64,000 nucleotides of DNA, from NCBI RefSeq assembly GCF_900230225.1, contig NZ_OCNH01000002.1:621844-685843 (forward strand). The letters are read 5' to 3'. The notes beneath the pieces were generated by a model. That model had not been told where the DNA came from, did no database searches, and saw only the letters and a program-made list of their open reading frames with translations. Positions 49,948 through 58,128 of the stretch are shown here, one piece after another. Each line of letters opens with the position of its first letter. Within the stretch, counting starts at the first letter, position 1. Made by a program: the position numbers and the translations under genes. Source of the DNA: Spirosoma fluviale (GTDB lineage: Bacteria; Bacteroidota; Bacteroidia; Cytophagales; Spirosomataceae).

Positions 49948-51939
49948 CTACGCTTTTGCCAGGATAGCAAAGTCTTTGGGTGTAATTTGGTAAAGCTCCT
50001 TGAAACACTGACCAAAATACGAAGGCGTATCGAAGCCGACCATGTAAGCCGTTTCGGATACACCGTGTCCAGCTCGCAGCAGATCGACGGCTTTGCGTAA
50101 CCGGTACCGGCGAACCAGATCGTTGGTCGACAGTTGCGTGAGCGCCTGCACTTTGCGGAGCAACGTTTTACTACTCAGCGCCATGCATTCGGCCAGTCGC
50201 TCAACGCTGAACGACGAGTCGTCGAGGTGCTCATCCAACACGGTAAACAGCGTTCTTAACCACCCATCCTGAACGGTTTCTATGGGTTGGGGAAGTTCCG
50301 GCCGGGCTAGTTGTTGCTGGTAAAGTGTCCGCAACCGTTGCTGACGAGCCAGCAGGTTTCGGAGTCGCAGCACTAGTTCCTCAATGACAAAAGGCTTGGT
50401 CAGGTAATCGTCGGCACCGTGTTGCAGGCCGGTAAGCCGACTATCGTCGGCCGCTTTGGCGGTGAGTAAAATAACCGCAATATGATCGGTAGCCGGTGTG
50501 GTTTTAATGCGGTGCGTTAAGGCATATCCGTCCATTCCCGGCATCATGATGTCGGAAATGACAACGTCGGGTAATTCGGTTTGAATGATTGTCCAGCCCT
50601 GTTCGCCCGAAGCCGCCGTAAGTACCCGGTACTGATGAGCCAGTTCTTCGGCTAAAAACGTGCGTAATTCATCATTATCTTCAACAACCACAACGAGTGG
50701 AGCATCGTTTGGAGGAACTACGGCCGCCAGTTCCGTATTTAATTCGGTTACCCGCAACGGAAACCAGTCCTGTAAAGGAAAACTGTCGTCGACTACGCCC
50801 TCATCGGTCACTAGAGGACTAATCGGTAACTCCACAACGAAGGTGCTGCCAGATGGTGTTGTGGCAGTGCCCGTATGGCTGCTGACTGATACGGTACCGC
50901 CCATGAGTTCGGTAAGTTCCTTAACCATCGACAAGCCAATGCCCGTGCCGGGTTCCAGCGGCCGTGCCAGCGAATCGACCTGATAAAAACGATCAAAAAT
51001 ATGAGGTAAATGAGCGGGTGCAATTCCGATGCCTGTATCTGAAACCAACAACCGAACGGGTGAGCCGTTTGTCAATTGAATTGTAACCTGCCCGGAGCCA
51101 GCTTTCTGAGTTGCCAATCCGGTTGTGAACTTAATGGCGTTCGCCAGCAGATTATACCCGATCTGGCCAATTTTTTCCGAATCGAACAGCCACATTCCCG
51201 ACACATCGGTATGGTAGGTGAGGGTAATCCCGCGTTGCTCAGCCACGGGGATAAAAGCCTGTACCAATTGCTCAATAAACTCACCCAGGTAACCCGGCTG
51301 TTCGTTTACCTGAAGGTGGCCTACCTCCAGTTTGGCCAGGTCGAGAAGCTGGTTGACGAGCCGGAGTAACTGGCGGGCGTTTCGGTCAATGGCCACCAGG
51401 TCCCGGTGCGTACCCTGGTTTTCGCTCCCCTGGCGCAGTAGCCGCTCAACAGGGGCCAGAATAAGGGTTAACGGCGTTCGGAACTCGTGCGTTATGTTAT
51501 CGAAGAAGTGGGTTTTTAAGTCGGCAATTAGTTTCGTTCTGGCCGATTCACGCAATTGGCGAACGTGACGCGCGGTTTTCTCAACGGTTAATTCCAGATC
51601 TTTGAAGTCGATTGGTTTACAGACGAAGTCAAACGCCCCCCGATTCATAGCCGTCCGTATGTTATCCATATCGCCATAGGCGGATACCATCACCGCCCGC
51701 CCATTAGGTAACAGATCGGGTAGATAGCCGAGCAGGGTCAGCCCGTCCATGTCCCGCATGTTGATGTCGACTAACAATACGTCGTAGTCCGGTTCGGCCT
51801 CAATCAGGGAGAGGGCTTCATAGCCTCCTCTGGCGAACCGGAACTGGTAGGTACCTTCTCTGATGGTAAGCCAAAACCGCTGCAGGAGCAGCGGTTCAAT
51901 GTCGGGTTCATCATCAATGACCAGGATCTTGGTGCTCAT
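49948..51939 (-). CDS. Hybrid REC-histidine kinase-REC-AraC signalling protein
   Basis: A 663-aa soluble protein: receiver domain 1 (phosphoacceptor Asp58, Lys108), HisKA with His151 in FFDNITHEFRTPLT, HATPase with the N box NLLANAIKF and G boxes DTGIGI and GTGIGLSMV, receiver 2 (VEDNDE, Asp463 in VVISDIMMPGMDG, Lys515), and an AraC-type helix-turn-helix at about 570-660. It resembles Bacteroidota hybrid two-component systems but has a receiver in place of the periplasmic sensor, so its input is probably phosphotransfer from another kinase. Its start overlaps the 51914 response regulator by 26 bp, implying a coupled pair. The target genes are unknown. Confidence 0.92.
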   Translation of the reverse strand: MSTKILVIDDEPDIEPLLLQRFWLTIREGTYQFRFARGGYEALSLIEAEPDYDVLLVDINMRDMDGLTLLGYLPDLLPNGRAVMVSAYGDMDNIRTAMNRGAFDFVCKPIDFKDLELTVEKTARHVRQLRESARTKLIADLKTHFFDNITHEFRTPLTLILAPVERLLRQGSENQGTHRDLVAIDRNARQLLRLVNQLLDLAKLEVGHLQVNEQPGYLGEFIEQLVQAFIPVAEQRGITLTYHTDVSGMWLFDSEKIGQIGYNLLANAIKFTTGLATQKAGSGQVTIQLTNGSPVRLLVSDTGIGIAPAHLPHIFDRFYQVDSLARPLEPGTGIGLSMVKELTELMGGTVSVSSHTGTATTPSGSTFVVELPISPLVTDEGVVDDSFPLQDWFPLRVTELNTELAAVVPPNDAPLVVVVEDNDELRTFLAEELAHQYRVLTAASGEQGWTIIQTELPDVVISDIMMPGMDGYALTHRIKTTPATDHIAVILLTAKAADDSRLTGLQHGADDYLTKPFVIEELVLRLRNLLARQQRLRTLYQQQLARPELPQPIETVQDGWLRTLFTVLDEHLDDSSFSVERLAECMALSSKTLLRKVQALTQLSTNDLVRRYRLRKAVDLLRAGHGVSETAYMVGFDTPSYFGQCFKELYQITPKDFAILAKA

Positions 51940-52312
51940 GCGCCGTCAGGTCTTTGAGTTTGGTTTTGAGTAGCTTGAAATCCAGCGGTTTGGTTAGAAA
52001 GTCATCGGCACCGGCACGCATGGCCTGCTGGTAGTTTTCATCATCACCATAGGCCGTTACCATCATGATGGCTGGTGGCTGTTTTGGGTACTTTTGCCGG
52101 ATTCGGCGCAGTAACTCCAGCCCATCCATGCCCGGCATGTTAATGTCTGACAGAATCAGCCCAACTTCCGAGTTTGCCAATCCTCCCAGCGCTTCTTCGC
52201 CCGAATGGGCAAAACTAAGATCTACCTGCTGGCTTAAAATTTCACGGGCAAACCGTTGTTCGTATAAGGGCTTGATGTCCAGTTCGTCATCGACAATTAA
52301 AATTTTTAGCAT
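51914..52312 (-). CDS. Single-domain response regulator
   Basis: A 132-aa receiver with no output domain: acidic pocket VDDE, phosphoacceptor Asp56 in LILSDINMPGMDG, and a Thr followed by AYGDDENY and a conserved Lys in FLTKPLDF. The ATG at 52312 (MLKILIVDDE) begins the receiver fold exactly; an earlier frame start at 52366 adds 18 unrelated residues. It overlaps and precedes the hybrid kinase, so it is likely a phosphate donor, acceptor or sink for that protein. Confidence 0.9.
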   Translation of the reverse strand: MLKILIVDDELDIKPLYEQRFAREILSQQVDLSFAHSGEEALGGLANSEVGLILSDINMPGMDGLELLRRIRQKYPKQPPAIMMVTAYGDDENYQQAMRAGADDFLTKPLDFKLLKTKLKDLTAHEHQDPGH

Positions 52313-53003
52313 ATGTTGATGTTTAGTATAGGGTAAGAGGGTTTTCCGTCTGGTGAACAATGCCAACCACCAGGTTGTCTGGTGTGCAACTAAATGTAGG
52401 CATTGTCCAGCCCTTAATCAGCAATATCCTTAAATGGAATAATTTAATTGGCCGGATACTACCTGCTTGTGTATCGACAGGCGGGTATCCGTATTTTATA
52501 TGTTGAGTTAGTGAACAGTCGTTGCCTTGTTAAAAAGCATCATTTATAGTCTGGCCGACTGTAGAGCGGGTAAAGGTGCTGACGAAGTTGAACGCTGGTT
52601 TTGGATAAGGTGCTTTTGGTGAAACGTTATCTCGTTTTATGCGGATGGTCGAATTTTGACTCCGATAAACTAAATAAGCAAAACAAAATAAATGGTTAAG
52701 TAAACGTTGCCAAAAGGGATATTTTATTAATAAAAACGCTTAATAATTGCGTAATATGACTGTTTTTGTTTAAAATTCAAAGTATATTAATTTTCAGGCA
52801 TGGGTACTGTCGTGTCTTGTTTTGAATCGAAATCATCTCGCTGTTTGCCAACGGCCGTGTGAGAATAGCTAGCCTCTCTGGAAGCTTGCGTACTAGACTT
52901 TAAAAGATGTTGATCTATCGGGAGGGGGATTGTTTTTGAACCAGACCAGGATATGCTGGTCAGATCAGGTTAGCACAGATGCGGGGAGACCTGAAAAGCA
53001 AAA
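52313..53003. other. Gene-free stretch
   Basis: About 690 bp, AT-rich at 52650-52800. The first 100 bp presumably holds the promoter of the response-regulator pair. I see no reading frame with protein-like composition, no repeat and no RNA gene. Confidence 0.4.
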
Positions 53004-53023
53004 GGCGACCGTTTCGGGTCGCC
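52995..53023 (-). terminator. Hairpin terminator downstream of the cytochrome-like gene
   Basis: The stem GGCGACC/GGTCGCC (53004-53010 and 53017-53023) has a 6-nt loop and is followed on the minus strand by a T-rich tail (TTTTGCTTTTC). Confidence 0.6.
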
Positions 53024-53097
53024 ACAACTTTCCTCTTGCTAGTTTTTTCTGCCTGAATTCGCGGGGGCGTGAATGAGTTCGTAGGCTCCTGGCCCTA

Positions 53098-53601
53098 TTA
53101 CATTGACGATGTTTTGGCGAAAGGAATGATGAGGTGTTTGTAGACCATATGCTCGGTTGACGATCTGTCGGTAAACTGATCGATGTACTGCAGGAGCGTA
53201 TCGGAGTTGGAGTGGCTGTCGGCGGCACAGTCGTACAGAAACCATTGAGATGCTTTGCCATCCGGTTCGTGCGCCGAAGTGTTCGGTATAACGCTTGGTC
53301 TGTTATTGGTCAGGTTCCTGCCTTTGAGAATTTCGTTATGACAGGATGTGCAGTTGGGGCCCATCGACCTGTAACTGATGGGCCATTCGGCCGGCCCCAC
53401 TGGCAGCTTGTGCCCTTCTTTGAAAACAGGTTCCGGCGAGCGGTAGCCTTCTTCGCCATTGCCGGGTAGTTTTTCTGTTAAAAGGGTGGGTAGTACGTCG
53501 AAAATATGAATCAGCCCGTCGGGAGCGGGGATAGCGAAACCCAGATTCAGGACAATACCCAGCCAAACCGTACGGCAATACCCAACAAGTAGCGTGTTCA
53601 T
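53098..53601 (-). CDS. Exported cytochrome c-like protein, possibly truncated
   Basis: A 167-aa protein with an N-terminal hydrophobic export signal (TVWLGIVLNLGFAIPAP) and one haem-binding CTSCH motif near residue 83, preceded by GPN as in monohaem cytochromes. It lacks a clear distal Met ligand segment. The protein ends abruptly at FAKTSSM; in the next frame an open stretch (NVIGPGAYELIHAPANSGRKN) runs to a stop at 53039, close to the terminator. A frameshift near 53110 could have removed the true C-terminus. Function and redox partner are unknown. Confidence 0.6.
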   Translation of the reverse strand: MNTLLVGYCRTVWLGIVLNLGFAIPAPDGLIHIFDVLPTLLTEKLPGNGEEGYRSPEPVFKEGHKLPVGPAEWPISYRSMGPNCTSCHNEILKGRNLTNNRPSVIPNTSAHEPDGKASQWFLYDCAADSHSNSDTLLQYIDQFTDRSSTEHMVYKHLIIPFAKTSSM

Positions 53602-53652
53602 GACAAGTTTACGGGAAAGAAGAGAGTTAGGATCTCTTGATCGATTTGCTCC

Positions 53653-53675
53653 AGCCCACTACAGTGTAGTGGGCT
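53653..53675. repeat. Short perfect hairpin
   Basis: Ten-bp arms AGCCCACTAC and complement with a 3-nt loop, 52 bp upstream of the cytochrome-like start. Its role is unclear; it has no T-run on the minus strand. Confidence 0.5.
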
Positions 53676-53909
53676 TTCATCGCATCAGGAGAGTTGGATA
53701 AAGTTTTCACGGTTGGAGTTAGGAATAAGTCGTACCTGAGCCGGGTGCTCGACCCAGGTACGGCGATTAAAAAGAAGAAATCGGGTGTGGTTAAAGGTTA
53801 ATTTTTAATGGTATGCGTTTAAGCTGGTGTGGTAAGAAGCAGCAACGTATTGGTTCTGGCTGTGTGTCATTGACAGTAGCAAAGTTGGGGCATCTGTCCA
53901 GCAGGCGCG

Positions 53910-53945
53910 CTCACATTTCGGACAAACACACTCACATTTCGGACA
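53910..53945. promoter_or_regulatory. Two direct repeats with the 21-bp period of the enhancer sites
   Basis: CTCACATTTCGGACA occurs at 53910 and 53931, giving GGACA half-sites exactly 21 bp apart, as in sites A-G. The matching TGTCC halves are absent, so this is at best a degenerate site. The sequence 52 bp toward the cytochrome gene has TTGCT but lacks the -24 GG. Confidence 0.25.
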
Positions 53946-54003
53946 TCCGTTTAGGAGACTTACTTCTTTAAGCATTCTCCCGAAAAATTAAAGTACACCC
54001 CAT

Positions 54004-54040
54004 AAAAAATCCGCCGATCGATGAAGTCATCAATCAGCGG
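54004..54040 (-). terminator. Terminator after the formaldehyde dehydrogenase gene
   Basis: Fourteen-bp arms with two imperfect pairs (54011-54024 and 54027-54040), 2-nt loop, followed on the minus strand by ATTTTTT (54004-54010). Confidence 0.7.
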
Positions 54041-54095
54041 ACATCCGTTTGGTTTGAGTCCGGGTCAACCTCATGGCGAACCGGTTATCCCTTAT

Positions 54096-55286
54096 CTAGT
54101 TTGGGATCATTCCGTGGGGATCGATGACGAATTTCTTGGCGGCTCCTTTGTCGAAATCCTGATAGCCTTTTGGGGCTTTGTCCAGGCTGATCACTTCCAC
54201 ATTGACGGCTTTGGCAATCTGTATTTTGTCGTACAGAATGGCGTTCATCAACTGCCGGTGGTATTTCATGACCGGACACTGACCCGTGTAGAACGAGTGC
54301 GACTTTGCCCAGCCCAGGCCGATGCGTATGTTCAGGTTTCCTTCTTTAGCGGCTTCTGTCGATGCACCGGGATCGCCCGTTACGTACAGGCCGGGAATAC
54401 CAATGGCCCCGCCCGCGCGGGTAATGGTCATGGCGGCATTCAATACGGTGGCCGGTTGCTCGGTAGCGGCATCGGCACCGTGGCCGCGTGCCTCAAAGCC
54501 CACGCAGTCGACGGCCGAATCTACTTCGGGTACGCCAATGATTTCGGCGATCTGATCGGCCAGAGAGGCTTCGTTGCGGAGGTCGATCGTTTCGCAGCCG
54601 AAGCTTCTGGCCTGCTCCAGCCGCTCGGGAATCATGTCGCCAACAATAACGACGGCGGCTCCGAGCAAATGGCAGGAGGCCGCACAGGCCAGCCCAACGG
54701 GTCCGGCTCCGGCAACGTACACAATTGACCCCGGCCCTACCCCGGCCATAACAGCTCCGTGGTAGCCCGTCGGGAAAATGTCGGACAGGAGCGTCAGGTC
54801 GCGTATTTTGGCCATCGCCTGGTCTTTATCCGGAAACTTCAGCAGGTTAAAATCGGCGTAGGGTATCATCACGTATTCGGCCTGTCCGCCAACCCAGCCG
54901 CCCATATCGACATAGCCATAGGCCGCACCGGGCCGGGCGGGATTAACATTCAGGCAAATACCCGTTTGGCCTACTTTGCAGTTGCGACAACGTCCACAGG
55001 CGATATTGAATGGCACCGATACCAGATCACCTTCCTTAATAAACTCCACATCGCGACCGGCCTCAATGACCAGCCCCGTTATCTCGTGTCCCAGCACCAG
55101 TCCGGCGGGTGCCGTTGTCCGACCCCGAACCATGTGTTGATCGCTGCCGCAGATGTTGGTTGAAACGATTTGCAGAATTACCCCATGGTGGCATTTCCGG
55201 TCGCCCAGGGCCAGCTTTGGGTACTCAATAGATTGTACTTCAACCACACCGGGTTTAATGTACGCAACACCGTGATTTTGACACAT
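54096..55286 (-). CDS. fdhA: Glutathione-independent formaldehyde dehydrogenase
   Basis: A 396-aa zinc- and NAD-dependent MDR enzyme. Catalytic zinc ligands are in NICGSDQH and LGHEITG; the structural zinc loop is CGRCRNCKVGQTGIC; and the nucleotide-binding motif is YVAGAGPVGLACAASC. The sequence follows the Pseudomonas putida FdhA type: long VNPARPGAAYGYVDMGGW and DFNLLKFPDKDQA segments and the C-terminal GQCPVMKYHRQLM. It oxidises formaldehyde to formate without added glutathione. The frame is closed by a good terminator. Just upstream of the ATG lies a heptamer tandem repeat, and a hairpin separates it from the GlcG-like gene. Confidence 0.93.
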   Translation of the reverse strand: MCQNHGVAYIKPGVVEVQSIEYPKLALGDRKCHHGVILQIVSTNICGSDQHMVRGRTTAPAGLVLGHEITGLVIEAGRDVEFIKEGDLVSVPFNIACGRCRNCKVGQTGICLNVNPARPGAAYGYVDMGGWVGGQAEYVMIPYADFNLLKFPDKDQAMAKIRDLTLLSDIFPTGYHGAVMAGVGPGSIVYVAGAGPVGLACAASCHLLGAAVVIVGDMIPERLEQARSFGCETIDLRNEASLADQIAEIIGVPEVDSAVDCVGFEARGHGADAATEQPATVLNAAMTITRAGGAIGIPGLYVTGDPGASTEAAKEGNLNIRIGLGWAKSHSFYTGQCPVMKYHRQLMNAILYDKIQIAKAVNVEVISLDKAPKGYQDFDKGAAKKFVIDPHGMIPN

Positions 55287-55329
55287 AGGGTTAGGGGTTA
55301 GGAGTTAGTAGTTAGTAGTTAGTAGTTAA
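55287..55329. repeat. Heptamer tandem repeat at the fdhA start
   Basis: About six copies of a GTTAGTA-type heptamer (drifting to GTTAGGG near the gene) lie directly against the fdhA start codon. Copy-number change would alter the distance and sequence of the translation start region. Confidence 0.85.
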
Positions 55330-55332
55330 GAG

Positions 55333-55369
55333 GTGGCTGACGCGAGTACATTGTTCTCGTGTCAGCCAC
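55333..55369 (-). terminator. Hairpin after the GlcG-like gene
   Basis: Arms GTGGCTGAC (55333-55341) and complement (55361-55369) with an additional CGAG/CTCG inner stem, 31 bp past the stop. It separates the GlcG-like gene from fdhA. Confidence 0.55.
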
Positions 55370-55400
55370 GTATTGACTTAATTGACTTACTTCACTTTTT

Positions 55401-55802
55401 TTAACCAAATGCATCGACGCCTGCCTGGGCAACGATGTGGTCATTTTCGACGGTGCTACCGGAGACGCCGATGGCACCAATGATCTCACCTTCAGTATTT
55501 TTGATCGGTATGCCGCCGGGAAAGGTGATAAGCCCGCCATTGGAGTGCTCTATGTTATAGAGTGATCCGCCCGGCTGCGATAGTTTACCAATTTCGCCCG
55601 TTGGCATATCGAAGTAGCGGGCGGTTCTGGCTTTCTTCTGCGAAATGTCAATCGACCCCAGCCAGGCACCGTCCATGTGGGCAAAGGCAGTGAGGTTTGC
55701 TCCTGCATCGACGATGGCAATGTTCATTAGGGTTCCTAATTCGGTTGCTTTGGCTTTGGCTGCCTGTACTGCTGTTTCGGCTTGTGCTAACGTAATGTTC
55801 AT
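55401..55802 (-). CDS. GlcG/HbpS-family protein
   Basis: A 133-aa single-domain protein: [39 protein letters not shown] and a Gly-rich C-terminus ([33 protein letters not shown]) match GlcG/HbpS proteins, which bind haem or small organic ligands or assist redox enzymes. It has no signal peptide and so is likely cytosolic, unlike secreted HbpS. It lies just before fdhA on the same strand, but a hairpin and the heptamer repeat make co-transcription uncertain. The specific ligand is not determinable. Confidence 0.88.
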   Translation of the reverse strand: MNITLAQAETAVQAAKAKATELGTLMNIAIVDAGANLTAFAHMDGAWLGSIDISQKKARTARYFDMPTGEIGKLSQPGGSLYNIEHSNGGLITFPGGIPIKNTEGEIIGAIGVSGSTVENDHIVAQAGVDAFG

Positions 55803-56134
55803 AATCTGGTTTTAAATAACGACGAGTAAATTGGGCAGTTTGCCCTGATTTAAGCAAAACTAGAGAATAAGTAGGAGATGTGCCAGCACAATAATACCAA
55901 TAAATAATACAATTATTTTAAGGGAGCCAGATTCTTTAGCAATTGGTTAACCGTATGGTAAGAATTGTGAAAGGGCGGCTTTGGTCCGTACCTCTACACT
56001 AACCAACTAATGTCTACCCCGCTCCACCTCGTAGTTGGTATGCCCAGTTCCGGGCTTTTATATTTTACGATCACCTTCGAACCGGTTATTAAGAGCCTTA
56101 TAGATTATCTCTAATCGTATAAACGGCCCGGCGA

Positions 56135-56287
56135 GTGTCATGTGGCACTTTCGCTTTATGGCTGATGAGTGCGCTGAGTCTACGGGCTCAAACGGTGTAT
56201 GTTACCCCCGATGGAGCGGGCCTAGGGCTGTTGCAGGTTAGCTCACCTACCCGCCACCAGACCGTTGAGGTACTCAAATCGAATTAA
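56135..56287 (+). CDS. Possible small secreted peptide or gene fragment
   Basis: A 50-aa frame from a GTG (or from the ATG at 56165) has a hydrophobic Ala/Leu-rich stretch (FALWLMSALSLRAQ) resembling a signal peptide cleaved before QTVYVTPDG, then a short tail. The N-terminal style is that of secreted Bacteroidota proteins, so it may be the start of a lost larger gene. No ribosome-binding site is evident. It ends 7 bp before the large hairpin. Confidence 0.25.
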   Translation: MSCGTFALWLMSALSLRAQTVYVTPDGAGLGLLQVSSPTRHQTVEVLKSN

Positions 56288-56293
56288 ACTTGC

Positions 56294-56360
56294 AGGCAAT
56301 TGTGCGAGCGAGCCTCCTCTTCTTAACTGAAGAAGAGGAGGCTCGCTCGCACAATTGCCT
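56294..56360. repeat. Perfect 31-bp inverted repeat
   Basis: Arms 56294-56324 and 56330-56360 are perfectly complementary (31 bp) around a 5-nt loop, with GCGAGCGAGCCTCC in the arm. It differs from the GTAGAG repeats. It could be a strong bidirectional terminator, a small mobile-element end or an RNA hairpin. Confidence 0.9.
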
Positions 56361-56706
56361 CAATTATTTTCAGGACCTGATTCAATTATAACGTAAATTC
56401 GGGGTTGTAAATGGCCCTGACGGGCCAACTAAACTTAAGTAAATAATGAATTCATTTAGTAGACCGACGACAAAACAAGACCTTTTTCCTTCACTTCTCA
56501 AGTGTATTTACTGTTGATGTTCAGCACCTTAAACGACCATTGAAACCGATACAACTAATTGCAAGGACCTAATAGCTACTAAAAAGAAACTTGTTCGTAC
56601 TGGATTCTCTGTTTAAACAATTATGTCTATTCATATGTTAGTTAATTGTATACTTGAGGGTAGCCAAGCCGAGTAGTTAAAAGAGCCGGTGCCTGTTTGC
56701 AAAACA

Positions 56707-57114
56707 ATGATGAAGATTAAGACTCCGCTTATCTACATGGTGGATGATGACGAACACCAACTCGACTTGGTTAAACACATTTTTGGCCGCTATCATGCGG
56801 ATTGCCGCTTTCGTAGTTTTCGCGATGGGGCAGATTTAATCATCCACCTAACTCACCGGCTGGATAAGCAGTTACCCGATTTGATTATTCTGGACTGGAG
56901 TATGCCGATTCTGTCAGGAAAGCATATTCTGGAATTATTGAATATGGATCAGGAGTGGCGCCACATCCCGGTTGTGGTGCTGAGTGCCTCCGAACTGGAC
57001 GAACACCGGACGCTGAGTTACAAACTGGGCAGTAAAGCCTTCATTGCAAAAGCCGAAACATTACAGGAATTGACTGATACTATCGCTCTGATTCGTGAGC
57101 TGTGGCTCGACTAA
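56707..57114 (+). CDS. Single-domain response regulator
   Basis: A 135-aa receiver (ATG 56707; a GTG at 56689 is a weaker alternative): MVDDDEHQ acidic pocket, phosphoacceptor Asp63 in LIILDWSMPILSG, VVLSASE and a Lys-bearing SKAFIAKAE loop. No output domain. It resembles CheY-like or Rcp1-type regulators that pair with PAS or phytochrome kinases, and the large PAS kinase 1 kb downstream is a candidate partner. A strong terminator follows at once. Confidence 0.88.
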   Translation: MMKIKTPLIYMVDDDEHQLDLVKHIFGRYHADCRFRSFRDGADLIIHLTHRLDKQLPDLIILDWSMPILSGKHILELLNMDQEWRHIPVVVLSASELDEHRTLSYKLGSKAFIAKAETLQELTDTIALIRELWLD

Positions 57115-57117
57115 CCT

Positions 57118-57146
57118 AAAAACCTCCGATCAAGGAGGTTTTTTTT
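57118..57146 (+). terminator. Rho-independent terminator after the response regulator
   Basis: Stem AACCTCC/GGAGGTT with a 6-nt loop followed by eight T residues: a textbook intrinsic terminator just after the stop codon. Confidence 0.85.
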
Positions 57147-57222
57147 AGCCTATTCAGCTTTGCTAAGTCGGTAACGCACACGAGTGCCGGAACGCCTTAC
57201 TCACGAACCCATCAGTTAAAAA

Positions 57223-57570
57223 CTACTTCTTAGTTGGGTCATGGCCCCAGTTCTTGAGCGAATACATCCAGTTAGAGTCCTCTACCTGAGCAGGGCGCTG
57301 GGCCAGATGACGCTTAATGTAGCTAACCACCCGCTTCATCTGGCTAATGTCTGCCTCCGACATAGCCTTGCCTTTCTTGCCCAAAATCTCGACGATCTCT
57401 TCACCCGATTGGTGGCCCGTTGATTCCCTGGCACCATCTTTTTTTTGACCTACCGATTTTGACTCTTCCGTAGTTAACCACTTCTTTAATTCAGAAGCTG
57501 ACATATTGACGAGTTTATCGAACTCCTCTTGTGTTGTTTGCTCTTCCGGGTGATCTGTCTTGGTTGCCAT
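57223..57570 (-). CDS. DUF3140 domain protein
   Basis: A 115-aa cytoplasmic protein whose order of motifs (FDKLVNMSASELKKWL, SVGQ, GHQSGEEIVEIL, ISQMKRVVSYIKRHLAQRP, WMYSLKNWGHDP) fits DUF3140, a family of unknown function related by sequence to DNA-binding proteins with a Trp/His-rich C-terminus. Lys-rich composition is consistent with nucleic-acid binding. Its promoter probably lies within 57571-57700. Confidence 0.85.
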   Translation of the reverse strand: MATKTDHPEEQTTQEEFDKLVNMSASELKKWLTTEESKSVGQKKDGARESTGHQSGEEIVEILGKKGKAMSEADISQMKRVVSYIKRHLAQRPAQVEDSNWMYSLKNWGHDPTKK

Positions 57571-58128
57571 ACTGGTATATGTTAGTTTTTGTCTGCTTCA
57601 CTAGCTGTGCATTTGCCCTGTTTTCATCAACGTTTCATTCAACATCATAGCCTTCACGATAAGAAGGGGACAACTCGTTGATTTCTTCAATAAAGCAGTG
57701 TTTGGAATAAGTGTTTCAAAAAAATAGATTTACAAACCAGAAGTTTCAATCATTTTCTGAATGGCGTGATTCTCGAAACGACGAATCTTCGGCTTGGAAA
57801 ACAACGTTTGTCTGTGGTATGTTTATAACAACCGGCAACGGGACGGTATAATCAATAATCCGCTTTATGTTACCGGTTTGGATTCAATAAGCCGTATTAT
57901 TTTCTCGTATTTCCAAAAAAAAGAAATAGGTAACACCAACTCTCTGCCGATAGTAGAAGTTGGGATTGGGAATAGGCAGGTTCTGTTTTAACTGAAGGCT
58001 GATTAGGCGTTAATAAGGCTAGCTTGTCGATTCAAAAAGTGGGTTATAATTAGTTACATTTGTTTACAATAAGGCCACAATAATGTATTTGTGCCTAACT
58101 CCGTAACTGACGATTTTACCCCAGTGTT
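57571..58128. other. Gene-free promoter region between divergent genes
   Basis: About 560 bp of AT-rich sequence. It should contain promoters for the DUF3140 gene and the PAS kinase; TACATTTG at 58055-58062 fits a -7 box for the latter, but the -33 element is unclear. A 65-codon plus-strand frame at 57794 looks spurious. Confidence 0.4.

Larger units (their letters stand above)
55803..56706. other. Gene-poor stretch between GlcG-like gene and response regulator
   Basis: About 900 bp holding a possible 50-aa secreted-peptide frame (56135-56287), a 67-bp perfect hairpin (56294-56360) and AT-rich promoter-like sequence near 56590-56650. Nothing else is recognised. Confidence 0.5.

Noticed and set aside
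52313-53003. Possible small RNA or hidden gene in the gap
   Set aside because: No promoter-terminator pair, conserved hairpin or coding-like frame could be seen.
54021-54728. 235-codon plus-strand frame
   Set aside because: It runs antisense to fdhA, has no recognisable domain, and is explained by codon bias of the real gene.
57794-57991. 65-codon plus-strand frame
   Set aside because: No start signal, no protein-like motif, in AT-rich promoter sequence.
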